Source: Pseudomonadota bacterium | GTDB lineage: Bacteria; Pseudomonadota; Gammaproteobacteria; Acidithiobacillales; Acidithiobacillaceae | Length of the DNA stretch: 5,146 bases | NCBI GenBank assembly: GCA_021840785.1 | Contig: JAKBXD010000142.1 | Location: 1-5,146 of the forward strand | Direction of reading: 5' to 3' | Shown here: positions 1 to 4,886 of the stretch, piece after piece | Layout of the letters: each line of letters starts with the position of its first letter | Position numbering within the stretch: position 1 is the first letter of the stretch | Notes under the pieces: generated by a model | Seen by the model: only the letters and a program-made list of their open reading frames with translations | What the model was told of the DNA's origin: nothing | The model's database searches: none | Program-made: the position numbers and the translations under genes

Positions 1-106
1 GATCCCCGCCTCTCGCATCATGCGGGCCACCGTCTTCTGCGCGATCCGTTCTCCCGTTTGGCGCAAGACGGCCGTGATTTTGGGGCTGCCATAGCGCCCC
101 CGGCTG
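1..106 (-). pseudogene. IS3-family OrfB transposase fragment, cut by the IS21 element
   Basis: The minus strand, read from 105 down to 1, is open for 35 codons and runs off the window edge. It contains SRGRYGSPKI, then a segment ending RIAQKTVARMMREAGI. This matches the N-terminal HTH_21-type region of IS3-family OrfB, whose usual form is S-R-G-x-Y-G-S-P-R-I followed by a V-A-R-L-M-R-E-x-G-L helix. In an intact copy this region precedes the DDE integrase core, which would lie left of the window. The residues that should come before SRG are replaced by the terminal repeat of the IS21 element starting near 107, so the 5' end of the gene and its start codon are gone. Whether the DDE part survives cannot be seen. 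The family call is firm; the exact junction is uncertain by a few bases because the frame stays open into the IS21 end. Confidence 0.8.
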
Positions 107-144
107 TGGTGTATATTGTCAATAAGAAGTCCCCACTTTGGCCA
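107..144. repeat. Left terminal inverted repeat of the IS21 element
   Basis: This is the inverted partner of 2855-2892. The outer 10 bp (TGGTGTATAT) and the inner 8 bp (TTTGGCCA) are identical and the middle is looser, giving 28 of 38 matches. A TGGCCA motif at 139-144 and a degenerate TGTCAA at 117-122 are 22 bp apart, the same phasing as in the right end. A start at TGTGG (105) is also possible, but the two extra bases are not matched at the right end. Confidence 0.8.
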
Positions 145-147
145 AAT

Positions 148-176
148 AAATTCCCCAGGGGGGTGGGGAATTTTTT
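148..176 (+). terminator. Hairpin with T run just inside the IS left end
   Basis: AAATTCCCC (148-156) pairs with GGGGAATTT (165-173) across an 8-base G-rich loop, and a run of six T (171-176) follows on the plus strand. This resembles a rho-independent terminator that would stop plus-strand transcription entering the element from the left flank. The aattcccca half also occurs in the repeats of the right end, so the structure may partly reflect transposase-binding repeats. Confidence 0.35.
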
Positions 177-240
177 GTCGCGTCAGAATGCCCCCGTATC
201 GTCCGAACGAGGAGATCCAGGACCGATGATACGTGTGAGG

Positions 241-284
241 AAAATAGACCGCATCCCTAGGAAATTCTCCAGGGATGCGGTCTA
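241..284 (-). terminator. Strong hairpin downstream of istB, probable istAB terminator
   Basis: TAGACCGCATCCCT (245-258) and AGGGATGCGGTCTA (271-284) form a perfect 14-bp stem with a 12-base loop. Read on the minus strand the stem is followed by TTTT (244-241), so it sits and points correctly to end the istA-istB transcript about 240 bp after the istB stop. The short T run makes termination uncertain. A structural or protein-binding role is the alternative. Confidence 0.5.
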
Positions 285-522
285 CGAGAGCGTGCGTTAC
301 GAAGAGCGACTGCTTGGCCCTCCGGTTAAGATGGCTGCGGCATTAGTCAGCACCGCGGGTGCTCCGGCATTGCGATAAGCGGCATTGGCGGCCCACTCCA
401 GAAGTTAATGAGCGATTTCGGTCCACGCCGGGCCTGGAGCCCATACGCGATCGATCGCAGCCCAACCCACTACCATCGTCGGAAACCATTTGCCGCTATC
501 GGGGGCATCGCGTGAAGCATCC

Positions 523-1272
523 TCATCGCTCTTTCATCAAGGCATGCTGCATCCGATAACTCTCCCCTTCAAAGACGAGTAAATGCCCGTGATGGGCCAG
601 TCGGTCGATCATCGCGGCGGTCATTTGGTCATCGGTGAAGATCGCCCCCCACTTGGAGAATTCCAGGTTCGTCGTCAGGATTACGCTGCGGGTTTCATAG
701 CTGTCCGCCACGACACGGAAGAGCAGTTGGGCCCCCTCCCGATCAATCGGCAGGTATCCCCACTCATCTAAAATAATGAGATCCGCCCGTTGGAGCTCCA
801 TAAAGGCGCGTTCGAGCGTTCCGGCCCGCAACGCTTCCGTGAGACGCACTACGAGTCCTGTGACGGTAAAAAACCGCACCGTTTGGCCCCGTTCACACGC
901 GGCCATACCCAACGCGATACTCAAATGGGTCTTGCCCAAACCGACGCCTCCATAAAACACTAAATTACGCTGGGATCCTAGAAAGGTTCCTTGTTCCAGA
1001 TCCGTCCACGTTAACGTGCTGGGCAGTTTCACCACCCGACGCTCAAATTCGGCGAGTGTCTTATGGGCGGGAAACCCGGCGCGCGACAACAGTCGAGAGC
1101 GACGGCCGGTCTCGCGATTGGCCAGTTCTGCGGCCATCACCTCCTCCAGAAAGATCTCTTGCAGGGGCGATGCCTCTTCGCACAACCCCACCGCCGTTTG
1201 GCTCCAGGACAGCCTCTTGCAATAACGGCCAATCACCTCGCGTCGCTCGCGACGCGCTTTCGGCAGCATCAT
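523..1272 (-). CDS. istB: IS21 transposition helper ATPase IstB
   Basis: This 249-aa AAA+ ATPase helps the IstA transposase by acting on target DNA and stimulating strand transfer; IstB proteins are related to the DnaC helicase loader. The Walker A motif GGVGLGKT is at residues 108-115 with Lys114, and Walker B LIILDE is at 165-170 with Asp169 and Glu170. A sensor-like VILTTN is at 197-202 and the conserved IDRLAHHGHLL segment near 222-232 follows. The length is normal for the family. The start overlaps the istA stop as ATGA (1269-1272), and GGGAGGG lies 7 nt upstream, so translation is probably coupled to istA. A second ATG follows directly and could be the true start, which would shorten the protein by one residue. 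No frameshift or missing motif was seen, so the protein is probably functional. Confidence 0.95.
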   Translation of the reverse strand: MMLPKARRERREVIGRYCKRLSWSQTAVGLCEEASPLQEIFLEEVMAAELANRETGRRSRLLSRAGFPAHKTLAEFERRVVKLPSTLTWTDLEQGTFLGSQRNLVFYGGVGLGKTHLSIALGMAACERGQTVRFFTVTGLVVRLTEALRAGTLERAFMELQRADLIILDEWGYLPIDREGAQLLFRVVADSYETRSVILTTNLEFSKWGAIFTDDQMTAAMIDRLAHHGHLLVFEGESYRMQHALMKER

Positions 1273-2726
1273 CCCTGGACCCTCCCCGATAGCAATGCAT
1301 CAAAATGCGACAGATCCACGTCACTCGAGACCACGTCTTTCGGTGCCAATGCCATCCGCTGCGCCGTGGCGATGATGTCACTCGATTGGGTACGCCCCAG
1401 CGCCACGGCCTCCTCTAACGCCCGTACGGCATGGTCGAATCCCCAGCGATCAGTGGACTGCGCGAGGCCTTTGAGGGCCTCCTGGAGATCCGCGCGTACC
1501 GCCTTATCTAACACCGTCAGCACGGATGCTGACATCTCCGCCCGTAGGGCACTATTGCGCCACGCACCCGGTTTTTGCGATACTTGATGCACCGTGGTGC
1601 GGTAATCATTCGAATCGGATCGGAGGGATCCGTACACACGGGCATGATGGGTTAAGAGGCGGCCGTCGGCCGCCATCGGGGACACCGTGTGGGCCCCAAT
1701 GCGTACGGTGATGGTTTGTTGGGAACACTCGGGCGCCGAGGAGTACCAATGCGGCCCCTCGAGACAAAATCGCCCTTGCCGATCGGTACGGACCTGGGTA
1801 TAGCGATACGGGGCGAAGGCCTGGGGAGGGAGCGCCCGCAGGGCTTCGTGATCGACCGTAAACAGCGTCCGTATCGTTTGGCCCTTCTGATAATGCAGCC
1901 GTTCCCAGTGATGCTCGCTCCGCAGGAGGAACTCCCGGTTGGCCGCGATCACCTCGGGGATGACGGGAATGGGTACGAGCAAATTCCGCCGAAAAAACCC
2001 CACTTTATTCTCCACGCTACCTTTTTCGTACCCTGCATACGGATTACAAAAGGTGACCTCAAACCCATAGTGGGCTTGGCATCGATGGAACAGTTCGGCC
2101 AGGCGTACGGCGTCGCCGACGCGACGACCGACCCCGGTCGCATTATCAAACACTAAGCGTCGCGGCACGCCGCCGATATGCTGAAAGATATCGATCAAGC
2201 CCTGCACCACACATTCCGCGGTTTCCCCGTGGAATAATTGCAGGTACCCTGCATTACTGTACGGAAAAGTGAGGCACAAGAAGTGCATGCGGGTCCGGGT
2301 ACCCTGTTCGATAACATCCGCCTGCCCGAAATCCACTTGTCCTTCCCCAGGACCCCAGACCAAATCGAGCGTCCCCGTCGTCGGCGCCGTTTGGCGCCGG
2401 CTTTTCACATAGCGCCGGATCGTGCGATACGAGACATCCCGGTGGGGGAATTCTTCCCCTAAACGGTCGAAGACCCGTTGCGCGGTATGTCGTTGCTTAT
2501 ACCATTGGTGGGTGTCCTCCGCTAACCACGCATCAATGGTCGCCCGATACGGCTCCACTTTTGAGCTCCGATCACGGGGCCGGGGTGGGGAGGGGGAAAA
2601 ATTTTGCTGGCGGAGATACTTGCGCACCGTTTTTCGATCGATCTCCAGGCGTTGGGCAATGGCGGATACGCTGTATCCCTGGGCTTGGAGCACTTTGATC
2701 TGCTGAATCATCGACATCGAGATCAT
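1269..2726 (-). CDS. istA: IS21 DDE transposase IstA
   Basis: This 485-aa protein binds the element ends and carries out DNA cleavage and joining. An N-terminal helix-turn-helix lies at about residues 8-40 (SAIAQRLEIDRKTVRKYLRQ). The rve/DDE core begins near residue 125, with candidate catalytic Asp132 in GQVDFG, Asp194 in LVFDNATG and Glu239 in GSVENKVGFF. A C-terminal domain of about 200 residues follows. Length and motif order are typical. The start needs care: ATGs occur at 2726, 2717 and 2711. GAGGAAGG (2727-2734) touches the first but lies 9 nt before the second, while GAGGAGG (2740-2746) is 13 nt before the first. Translation from 2717, giving 482 aa, therefore looks slightly better than the longest form. 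The gene overlaps istB by 4 nt. No disabling mutation is visible. Confidence 0.95.
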   Translation of the reverse strand: MISMSMIQQIKVLQAQGYSVSAIAQRLEIDRKTVRKYLRQQNFSPSPPRPRDRSSKVEPYRATIDAWLAEDTHQWYKQRHTAQRVFDRLGEEFPHRDVSYRTIRRYVKSRRQTAPTTGTLDLVWGPGEGQVDFGQADVIEQGTRTRMHFLCLTFPYSNAGYLQLFHGETAECVVQGLIDIFQHIGGVPRRLVFDNATGVGRRVGDAVRLAELFHRCQAHYGFEVTFCNPYAGYEKGSVENKVGFFRRNLLVPIPVIPEVIAANREFLLRSEHHWERLHYQKGQTIRTLFTVDHEALRALPPQAFAPYRYTQVRTDRQGRFCLEGPHWYSSAPECSQQTITVRIGAHTVSPMAADGRLLTHHARVYGSLRSDSNDYRTTVHQVSQKPGAWRNSALRAEMSASVLTVLDKAVRADLQEALKGLAQSTDRWGFDHAVRALEEAVALGRTQSSDIIATAQRMALAPKDVVSSDVDLSHFDALLSGRVQG

Positions 2727-2746
2727 CCTTCCTCAAAATCCTCCTC
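2727..2746 (-). promoter_or_regulatory. Tandem Shine-Dalgarno sequences before istA
   Basis: Read on the minus strand, GAGGAGG (2746-2740) and GAGGAAGG (2734-2727) stand in front of three in-frame ATG codons. The spacing of the inner one (9 nt) favours the ATG at 2717; the outer one is 13 nt from the ATG at 2726. No clear -35/-10 pair was found between here and the IS end. Confidence 0.5.
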
Positions 2747-2809
2747 TCGGTGGAGTCACAAGCTCCTCCATTACCATCCGAGCAGGGTGAGGACAGGGCC
2801 AAGTTTTAA

Positions 2810-2883
2810 TGGCCAATTTGGGGAATTCTTAATGGCCAAACTGGGGAAAAGCGATGGCCAAACTGTCCCTTTCTATTTGGCCA
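2810..2883. repeat. Phased TGGCCA repeats in the IS21 right end
   Basis: TGGCCA occurs at 2810, 2833, 2855 and 2878, with spacings of 23, 22 and 23 bp, or about two helical turns. Two copies extend to ATGGCCAAACTG. TGGCCA is its own reverse complement, but the flanking bases give direction. IS21 ends are known to carry multiple repeats bound by IstA, and this regular array on one DNA face fits that role. The left end has only one clear copy (139) and one weak copy (117). Confidence 0.7.
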
Positions 2884-2892
2884 TATACACCA
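2855..2892. repeat. Right terminal inverted repeat of the IS21 element
   Basis: This is the reverse-complement partner of 107-144 with 28 of 38 positions matching, ending ATATACACCA. The last four bases (ACCA, 2889-2892) are also what the intact homologue of the interrupted small gene has at this place (4956-4959), so the boundary with host DNA is ambiguous by about four bases. Confidence 0.8.
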
Positions 2893-2912
2893 AGAAAAAG
2901 AAGCGTCGATAA
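2889..2912 (+). pseudogene. 3' remnant of a tiny basic protein gene, cut by the IS
   Basis: Only the codons for T-K-K-K-K-R-R and the TAA stop (2910-2912) remain directly right of the IS end. They match the end of the intact 30-codon gene at 4887-4979 almost base for base. A strong AAGGAGG follows the stop in both copies. The 5' part, including any HGHGH and Cys motif, is missing. It must have been lost, because the DNA on the other side of the IS is an unrelated IS3 fragment. Confidence 0.7.
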
Positions 2913-3058
2913 GGAGGAAGTGCGGCGAACGATAAAGTAATATCCGCCATGATTTTGGCGTCATTTGGGGGGCCGAGCGGGGCGCGGCCAAAGAGCGCCG
3001 ATCCCAAGAAATCCAGCGACTGGAGGAACGCTCCGGGGCATTTGAGCGCAAGATGGGG
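2889..3058 (+). repeat. Direct repeat copy A, partner of 4956-5146
   Basis: From 2946 to 3058 this copy matches 5034-5146 at 112 of 113 bases; the one difference is t3012 against a5100. The first part (2889-2945) matches less well around 2923-2945 and lacks a 21-bp unit that copy B has at 5016-5036. Copy B stops at the window edge, so the full repeat length is unknown. No inverted termini or transposase were seen in it, so it looks like a duplicated gene cassette, not a mobile element. Confidence 0.85.
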
Positions 3059-3109
3059 CAGCTCAATAAAGGAGGCAGAAAACATGGGAGTGAGCGGGAG
3101 TTGCAGTGA
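2925..3109 (+). pseudogene. Degenerate small membrane-protein frame in repeat copy A
   Basis: AAGGAGG (2911-2917) is 7 nt before a frame that opens at 2925 with GCG where a start codon would be expected: A-N-D-K-V-I-S-A-M-I-L-A-S-F-G-G. Changes against copy B are mostly conservative at protein level (D/E, V/L, synonymous Ile), which suggests past coding. After six G (2967-2972), a shift of -1 would join it to a basic, coiled-coil-like stretch containing RLEERSGAFERKMGQLN that ends at the TGA at 3107-3109. Copy A has lost 21 bp from the hydrophobic segment, leaving it too short to span a membrane. The first ATG in frame is 2949, without a ribosome binding site. I do not recognise a family. It is probably non-functional here. 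Confidence 0.35.
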
Positions 3110-3479
3110 AGAATTCGCATCAGTAAGCGGGACGGTCTATAACGCCGAAGAACAGACGGTCACTTTTAGCGATTGCCAGGCCTATCAGGTGCAATCGGGA
3201 GATAGGATTTATACGATCGTCGAGAAATTCTACGGAACGACAGATCCAGACGCCGAAAAATATTTTGCCGAAATGAACAATGTGGATCCCGAGACATTTG
3301 TGATCGATGTCGGATGGTGGTTGTGGTTACCTATTTACGTGGTGAGCAGCGCGGGCAATGTGTCTCTCTCGTGCACTTACGTCTTTCCACCTTGCACGAG
3401 TATCAGCACGGCAGACTTGCATGGCGTCAGCGGGAGTGCGACACAAGACAATCCGGCGAACGGGGCCTGCGCATATTAA
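3084..3479 (+). CDS. Small LysM-domain protein, 131 aa
   Basis: One LysM domain spans about residues 34-84: YQVQSGDRIYTIVEKFYG, then the AEMNNVDPE segment and VGWWLWLPI, matching the YxVxxGDxLxxIAxxFYG ... N ... GxxLxIP pattern. LysM domains bind glycans with N-acetylglucosamine, such as peptidoglycan. There is no signal peptide or transmembrane segment, which also occurs in some LysM proteins of spore coats and phages. Five Cys (7, 31, 97, 104, 129) lie outside the LysM core, and a GVSGS motif occurs near both ends (2-6 and 114-118). No catalytic domain is present. The start at 3084 is set by AAGGAGG (3069-3075), 8 nt upstream; the same frame is open further up to 2949 but without a ribosome binding site. 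The stop overlaps the stop of the convergent gene. The LysM call is secure, the biological role is not. Confidence 0.85.
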   Translation: MGVSGSCSEEFASVSGTVYNAEEQTVTFSDCQAYQVQSGDRIYTIVEKFYGTTDPDAEKYFAEMNNVDPETFVIDVGWWLWLPIYVVSSAGNVSLSCTYVFPPCTSISTADLHGVSGSATQDNPANGACAY

Positions 3480-3865
3480 GGTTTGAGGGGATAACCGTAC
3501 CAGGAAGGCAAGGCAGACACCGGGAGCAGTTCCCATCGCCAGGGGAACGTCAAGAGAACACCAATGCCCTTAACGTAGTAATTTGCGTCTTGCGGGGACC
3601 ACAGAATGGGCGGCCGACCGGCCTGGATCCATTCCGCACGGTACCAGGCCGGTTGCCAATGCATGAGCCAGGCCTCGCGGTCCAATAAAGGGGCCGAAGC
3701 AGGAGGCGGGGCAGGCCGGATGGAAGTTGCGGTGTAAGGGGATGAAACGGGCGCGGGCTTCGGGGAAGGCGGATGCCCGACATGATGCAACATAACCCCT
3801 GCGATAGCTAAAGCGCCCACCACGGCGAGTGCCCCGCTCCATGGAAGGATGGATCGACGGTGCAT
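3476..3865 (-). CDS. Anchored small protein of unknown function, paralogue 1 (129 aa)
   Basis: The start at 3865 follows AAGGAGG with 8 nt spacing. Residues 1-4 are basic (MHRR) and about 10-26 are hydrophobic, giving a signal anchor or signal peptide without a lipobox Cys. A Pro/Ser-rich linker (about 31-58) follows, with a Trp/Tyr/Pro-rich C-terminal domain of about 70 residues. Against the neighbour at 3947-4357 the domain conserves the pattern PLL-x2-E, P-x-W, WI, I-x-W-x-P-x-D, YY, TFP, LLPV, P-x-W and G-x-P. I recognise no family. The protein is predicted to lie outside the membrane, linked to the cell surface by its N-terminus. It is convergent with the LysM gene, and the two stop codons share TTAA (3476-3479). 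Coding is supported by the paralogue and the ribosome binding site. Confidence 0.75.
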   Translation of the reverse strand: MHRRSILPWSGALAVVGALAIAGVMLHHVGHPPSPKPAPVSSPYTATSIRPAPPPASAPLLDREAWLMHWQPAWYRAEWIQAGRPPILWSPQDANYYVKGIGVLLTFPWRWELLPVSALPSWYGYPLKP

Positions 3866-3901
3866 TTTGCTAACCTCCTTGGGTCGTGAGATCATTCGCG
3901 T
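3827..3901. repeat. 75-bp direct repeat, copy 1: 5' module of paralogue 1
   Basis: This matches 4319-4393 at 73 of 75 bases. It covers the first 13 codons (minus strand), the AAGGAGG ribosome binding site and about 29 bp upstream of it. The 36 bp upstream of the ATG are identical in both copies; the two differences fall in codons 8 and 9. Confidence 0.9.
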
Positions 3902-3946
3902 CAAGCAAGGGGTGAATGTAGCCGCTACGTGTGGCATGGGCGGTTG

Positions 3947-4357
3947 TTAAGGCGTGATGGGGTGCCCAATCCAGAGGGGAGGGGTGCCCCAAAGTACCGG
4001 GAGCAGAGTGACCTCCGTGCCGGGGAACGTAAAGTAATAGATTCCATCGGTCGGTGCCCAGTATATATTGGGATAGTGGGCACGGATCCAGTCCTGTTGT
4101 TGCCAAACGGGGCAATATCGGATGAGCGCATATTCCTTGCGAAGTAACGGAGTGGTCATAGCGGATCGCGGAACTACTACCGGGTATTGCGTGTATAAGG
4201 ACGAAGGAGACGCGGCGACGGGCAGAGTTGCTTTACGCGGAATCGCAAGGCGGGGGCGGAGCCGAATCGGTTTATTATGCAACAGGATCCCTGTGACCGC
4301 TATGGCCGCCACGATCGTGAGTGCCCCGCTCAATTGAAGGATGGATCGACGGTGCAT
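3947..4357 (-). CDS. Anchored small protein of unknown function, paralogue 2 (136 aa)
   Basis: This tandem paralogue of the gene at 3476-3865 lies 81 bp upstream of it on the same strand and is probably co-transcribed. The start at 4357 follows AAGGAGG with 8 nt spacing. MHRRSIL is identical to the paralogue and is followed by a hydrophobic stretch (about residues 10-26), a basic and Pro-containing linker, and the shared C-terminal domain: PLLRKEY, PVWQQQDWI, IYWAPTDGIYYF, TFP, LLPV and a final WIGHPITP. The YY to LTFP region of paralogue 1 has about seven extra residues. There is one Cys, in the RYCPVW segment. Beyond the shared start, the two proteins are similar only at scattered conserved positions, so they have diverged a long way. 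No known family is recognised. An exported, membrane-tethered protein is the best description. Confidence 0.75.
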   Translation of the reverse strand: MHRRSILQLSGALTIVAAIAVTGILLHNKPIRLRPRLAIPRKATLPVAASPSSLYTQYPVVVPRSAMTTPLLRKEYALIRYCPVWQQQDWIRAHYPNIYWAPTDGIYYFTFPGTEVTLLPVLWGTPPLWIGHPITP

Positions 4358-4393
4358 TTTGCTAACCTCCTTGGGTCGTGAGATCATTCGCGT
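4319..4393. repeat. 75-bp direct repeat, copy 2: 5' module of paralogue 2
   Basis: Partner of 3827-3901, 492 bp away. Similarity ends abruptly on both sides at DNA level, while the proteins continue as distant paralogues on one side. This points to recent recombination or selection on this leader, not to a recent duplication of the whole gene. Confidence 0.9.
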
Positions 4394-4433
4394 TCAATTG
4401 GATGCTATTGAGGATCCGGCTTAACGTAGCGGT

Positions 4434-4446
4434 TGACGATTCGTCA
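4434..4446. promoter_or_regulatory. Short palindrome TGACGA-T-TCGTCA, possible operator
   Basis: Two perfect 6-bp arms around one base lie 77 bp upstream of the start codon of paralogue 2. Position and symmetry would fit a regulator binding site, but the element is short, single and unsupported by a clear promoter. Confidence 0.2.
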
Positions 4447-4688
4447 TACTATTTCCCTCGCTTTCGCTTGACCATGGGTGAATCGTTTGCCACAATCGAG
4501 GCGCTAGCCCTTGCCATGCGATCCGGGATTCCGGCGTAATCGTTTTCGTCTCTCCCATGTTGTCCACGTCCTTTCGCTGCCAGGACGATCCCGCATTTTG
4601 CCACCCTCATGACGACGGATCTGACCTCTCGATCATACGATGCCCCGATGCGCCCGTCCACCCTGATTTAGGGGCCCAAGAGTTGACC

Positions 4689-4751
4689 ATGGGGGCGACG
4701 GCACCCACCAGTGGGAACGTCCAAGTCTTCGTCAACGAATTCTATAATTAA
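4689..4751 (+). CDS. Possible 20-aa micro-ORF before the basic protein genes
   Basis: The frame encodes MGATAPTSGNVQVFVNEFYN and stops 14 nt before the next start codon, a spacing like that between the following two genes. Against it, the ribosome binding site is weak (AAGAG, 6 nt upstream) and there is no second copy for comparison. It could also be the end of a longer decayed frame open from 4482. Confidence 0.25.
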   Translation: MGATAPTSGNVQVFVNEFYN

Positions 4752-4765
4752 CGGGAGGGATCGAT

Positions 4766-4873
4766 ATGGCACGCCGAAAGACAGCCAAAAGTTCGAGGCG
4801 GCGGATCCGCCGAAAGGTCACGCACAGTCTCACCAATCCGATCAAAGCGATTTGGATGGCCAAACTGTTTTAG
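4766..4873 (+). CDS. Tiny, very basic protein of unknown function, 35 aa
   Basis: The start at 4766 is preceded by GGGAGGG with 6 nt spacing. The first 18 residues are dominated by Arg and Lys (MARRKTAKSSRRRIRRKV), and the end is more hydrophobic (NPIKAIWMAKLF). Such a charge suggests binding to nucleic acid or another polyanion, or interaction with the membrane surface through the C-terminal half, but no family is recognised. It is followed after 13 nt by the next small gene, with a strong ribosome binding site between them, so the two are probably one operon. The last 14 bases of similarity to the IS21 right end (4855-4868) are discussed in the findings. Coding is inferred from the ribosome binding site and gene spacing only. 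Confidence 0.5.
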   Translation: MARRKTAKSSRRRIRRKVTHSLTNPIKAIWMAKLF

Positions 4874-4886
4874 GAAGGAGGGAATT

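Larger units (their letters stand above)
145..522. other. Non-coding left-end region of the IS, between istB and the terminal repeat
   Basis: This 378-bp stretch follows the istB stop codon. No open frame in it has a convincing ribosome binding site or a recognisable protein; the open frames across it on the plus strand lack family features. It holds two hairpins (148-173 and 245-284), annotated separately. The interval is longer than the short istB-to-end spacer typical of IS21 elements, so it may be captured sequence or a decayed passenger region. Confidence 0.55.
107..2892 (-). mobile_element. IS21-family insertion sequence, about 2.79 kb, structurally complete
   Basis: The element holds a full-length istA-istB pair on the minus strand between imperfect terminal inverted repeats. 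The left end starts TGGTGTATAT and the right end finishes ATATACACCA; over 38 bp they match at 28 positions, and the tips are TG...CA as usual for IS21. Inside the right end are further TGGCCA repeats, as expected for the multiple transposase-binding repeats of this family. The length is somewhat above the usual 2.0-2.6 kb because about 380 bp of non-coding sequence lies between istB and the left end. The flanks (cccccggctg before 107, agaaaaagaa after 2892) show no 4-8 bp target duplication. The left flank is an IS3 fragment and the right flank is the tail of a small gene, which suggests a rearrangement after insertion. Both genes look intact, so the copy may still be active. Confidence 0.9.
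4394..4765. other. Divergent intergenic region with little recognisable content
   Basis: This 372-bp stretch separates the minus-strand paralogue pair from the plus-strand micro-genes and should hold promoters for both. No convincing -35/-10 pair was found. It has a short palindrome at 4434-4446 and a possible 20-aa frame at 4689-4751. Longer open frames on both strands (4449-4661 minus, 4482-4751 plus) have neither a ribosome binding site nor family features. Confidence 0.5.

Noticed and set aside
58..378. 106-codon plus-strand open frame across the IS left end
   Set aside because: It crosses the IS3 fragment, the terminal repeat and both hairpins and has no ribosome binding site or known domain.
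1063..1587. 174-codon plus-strand open frame across istA and istB
   Set aside because: It lies antisense to the well-supported istA/istB genes, has no ribosome binding site and no recognisable domain. It is a shadow of GC-rich coding DNA.
2810..2892. Possible CRISPR-like array, because of regularly spaced repeats
   Set aside because: The repeats are only 6-12 bp, spaced 22-23 bp, lie at the IS end and fit transposase-binding sites. There are no cas genes.
2604..2912. Plus-strand open frame ending in YTKKKKRR
   Set aside because: It runs antisense through the start of istA and the IS end and joins the small-gene tail by chance. Only the last codons are of host gene origin.
2949..3083. Longer LysM protein starting at ATG 2949
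   Set aside because: The frame is open, but the strong ribosome binding site belongs to ATG 3084, and the added part is the duplicated repeat with no LysM-related content.
3866..3937. Longer form of paralogue 1 starting upstream at 3937
   Set aside because: The AAGGAGG 8 nt before ATG 3865 and the identical start in the paralogue fix the start at MHRRSIL; the upstream codons only read through the leader.
4449..4661. 70-codon minus-strand open frame upstream of paralogue 2
   Set aside because: No ribosome binding site, no family features and no paralogue; composition does not support coding.
4468..4693. 11-base repeat TTGACCATGGG at 4468 and 4683
   Set aside because: No similarity extends beyond the 11 bases, and neither copy has a matching -10 element. 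Probably chance.
4743..4748. Perfect TATAAT before the 35-aa gene
   Set aside because: No -35-like hexamer lies 16-18 bp upstream, and transcription from it would start inside the ribosome binding site of the gene at 4766.
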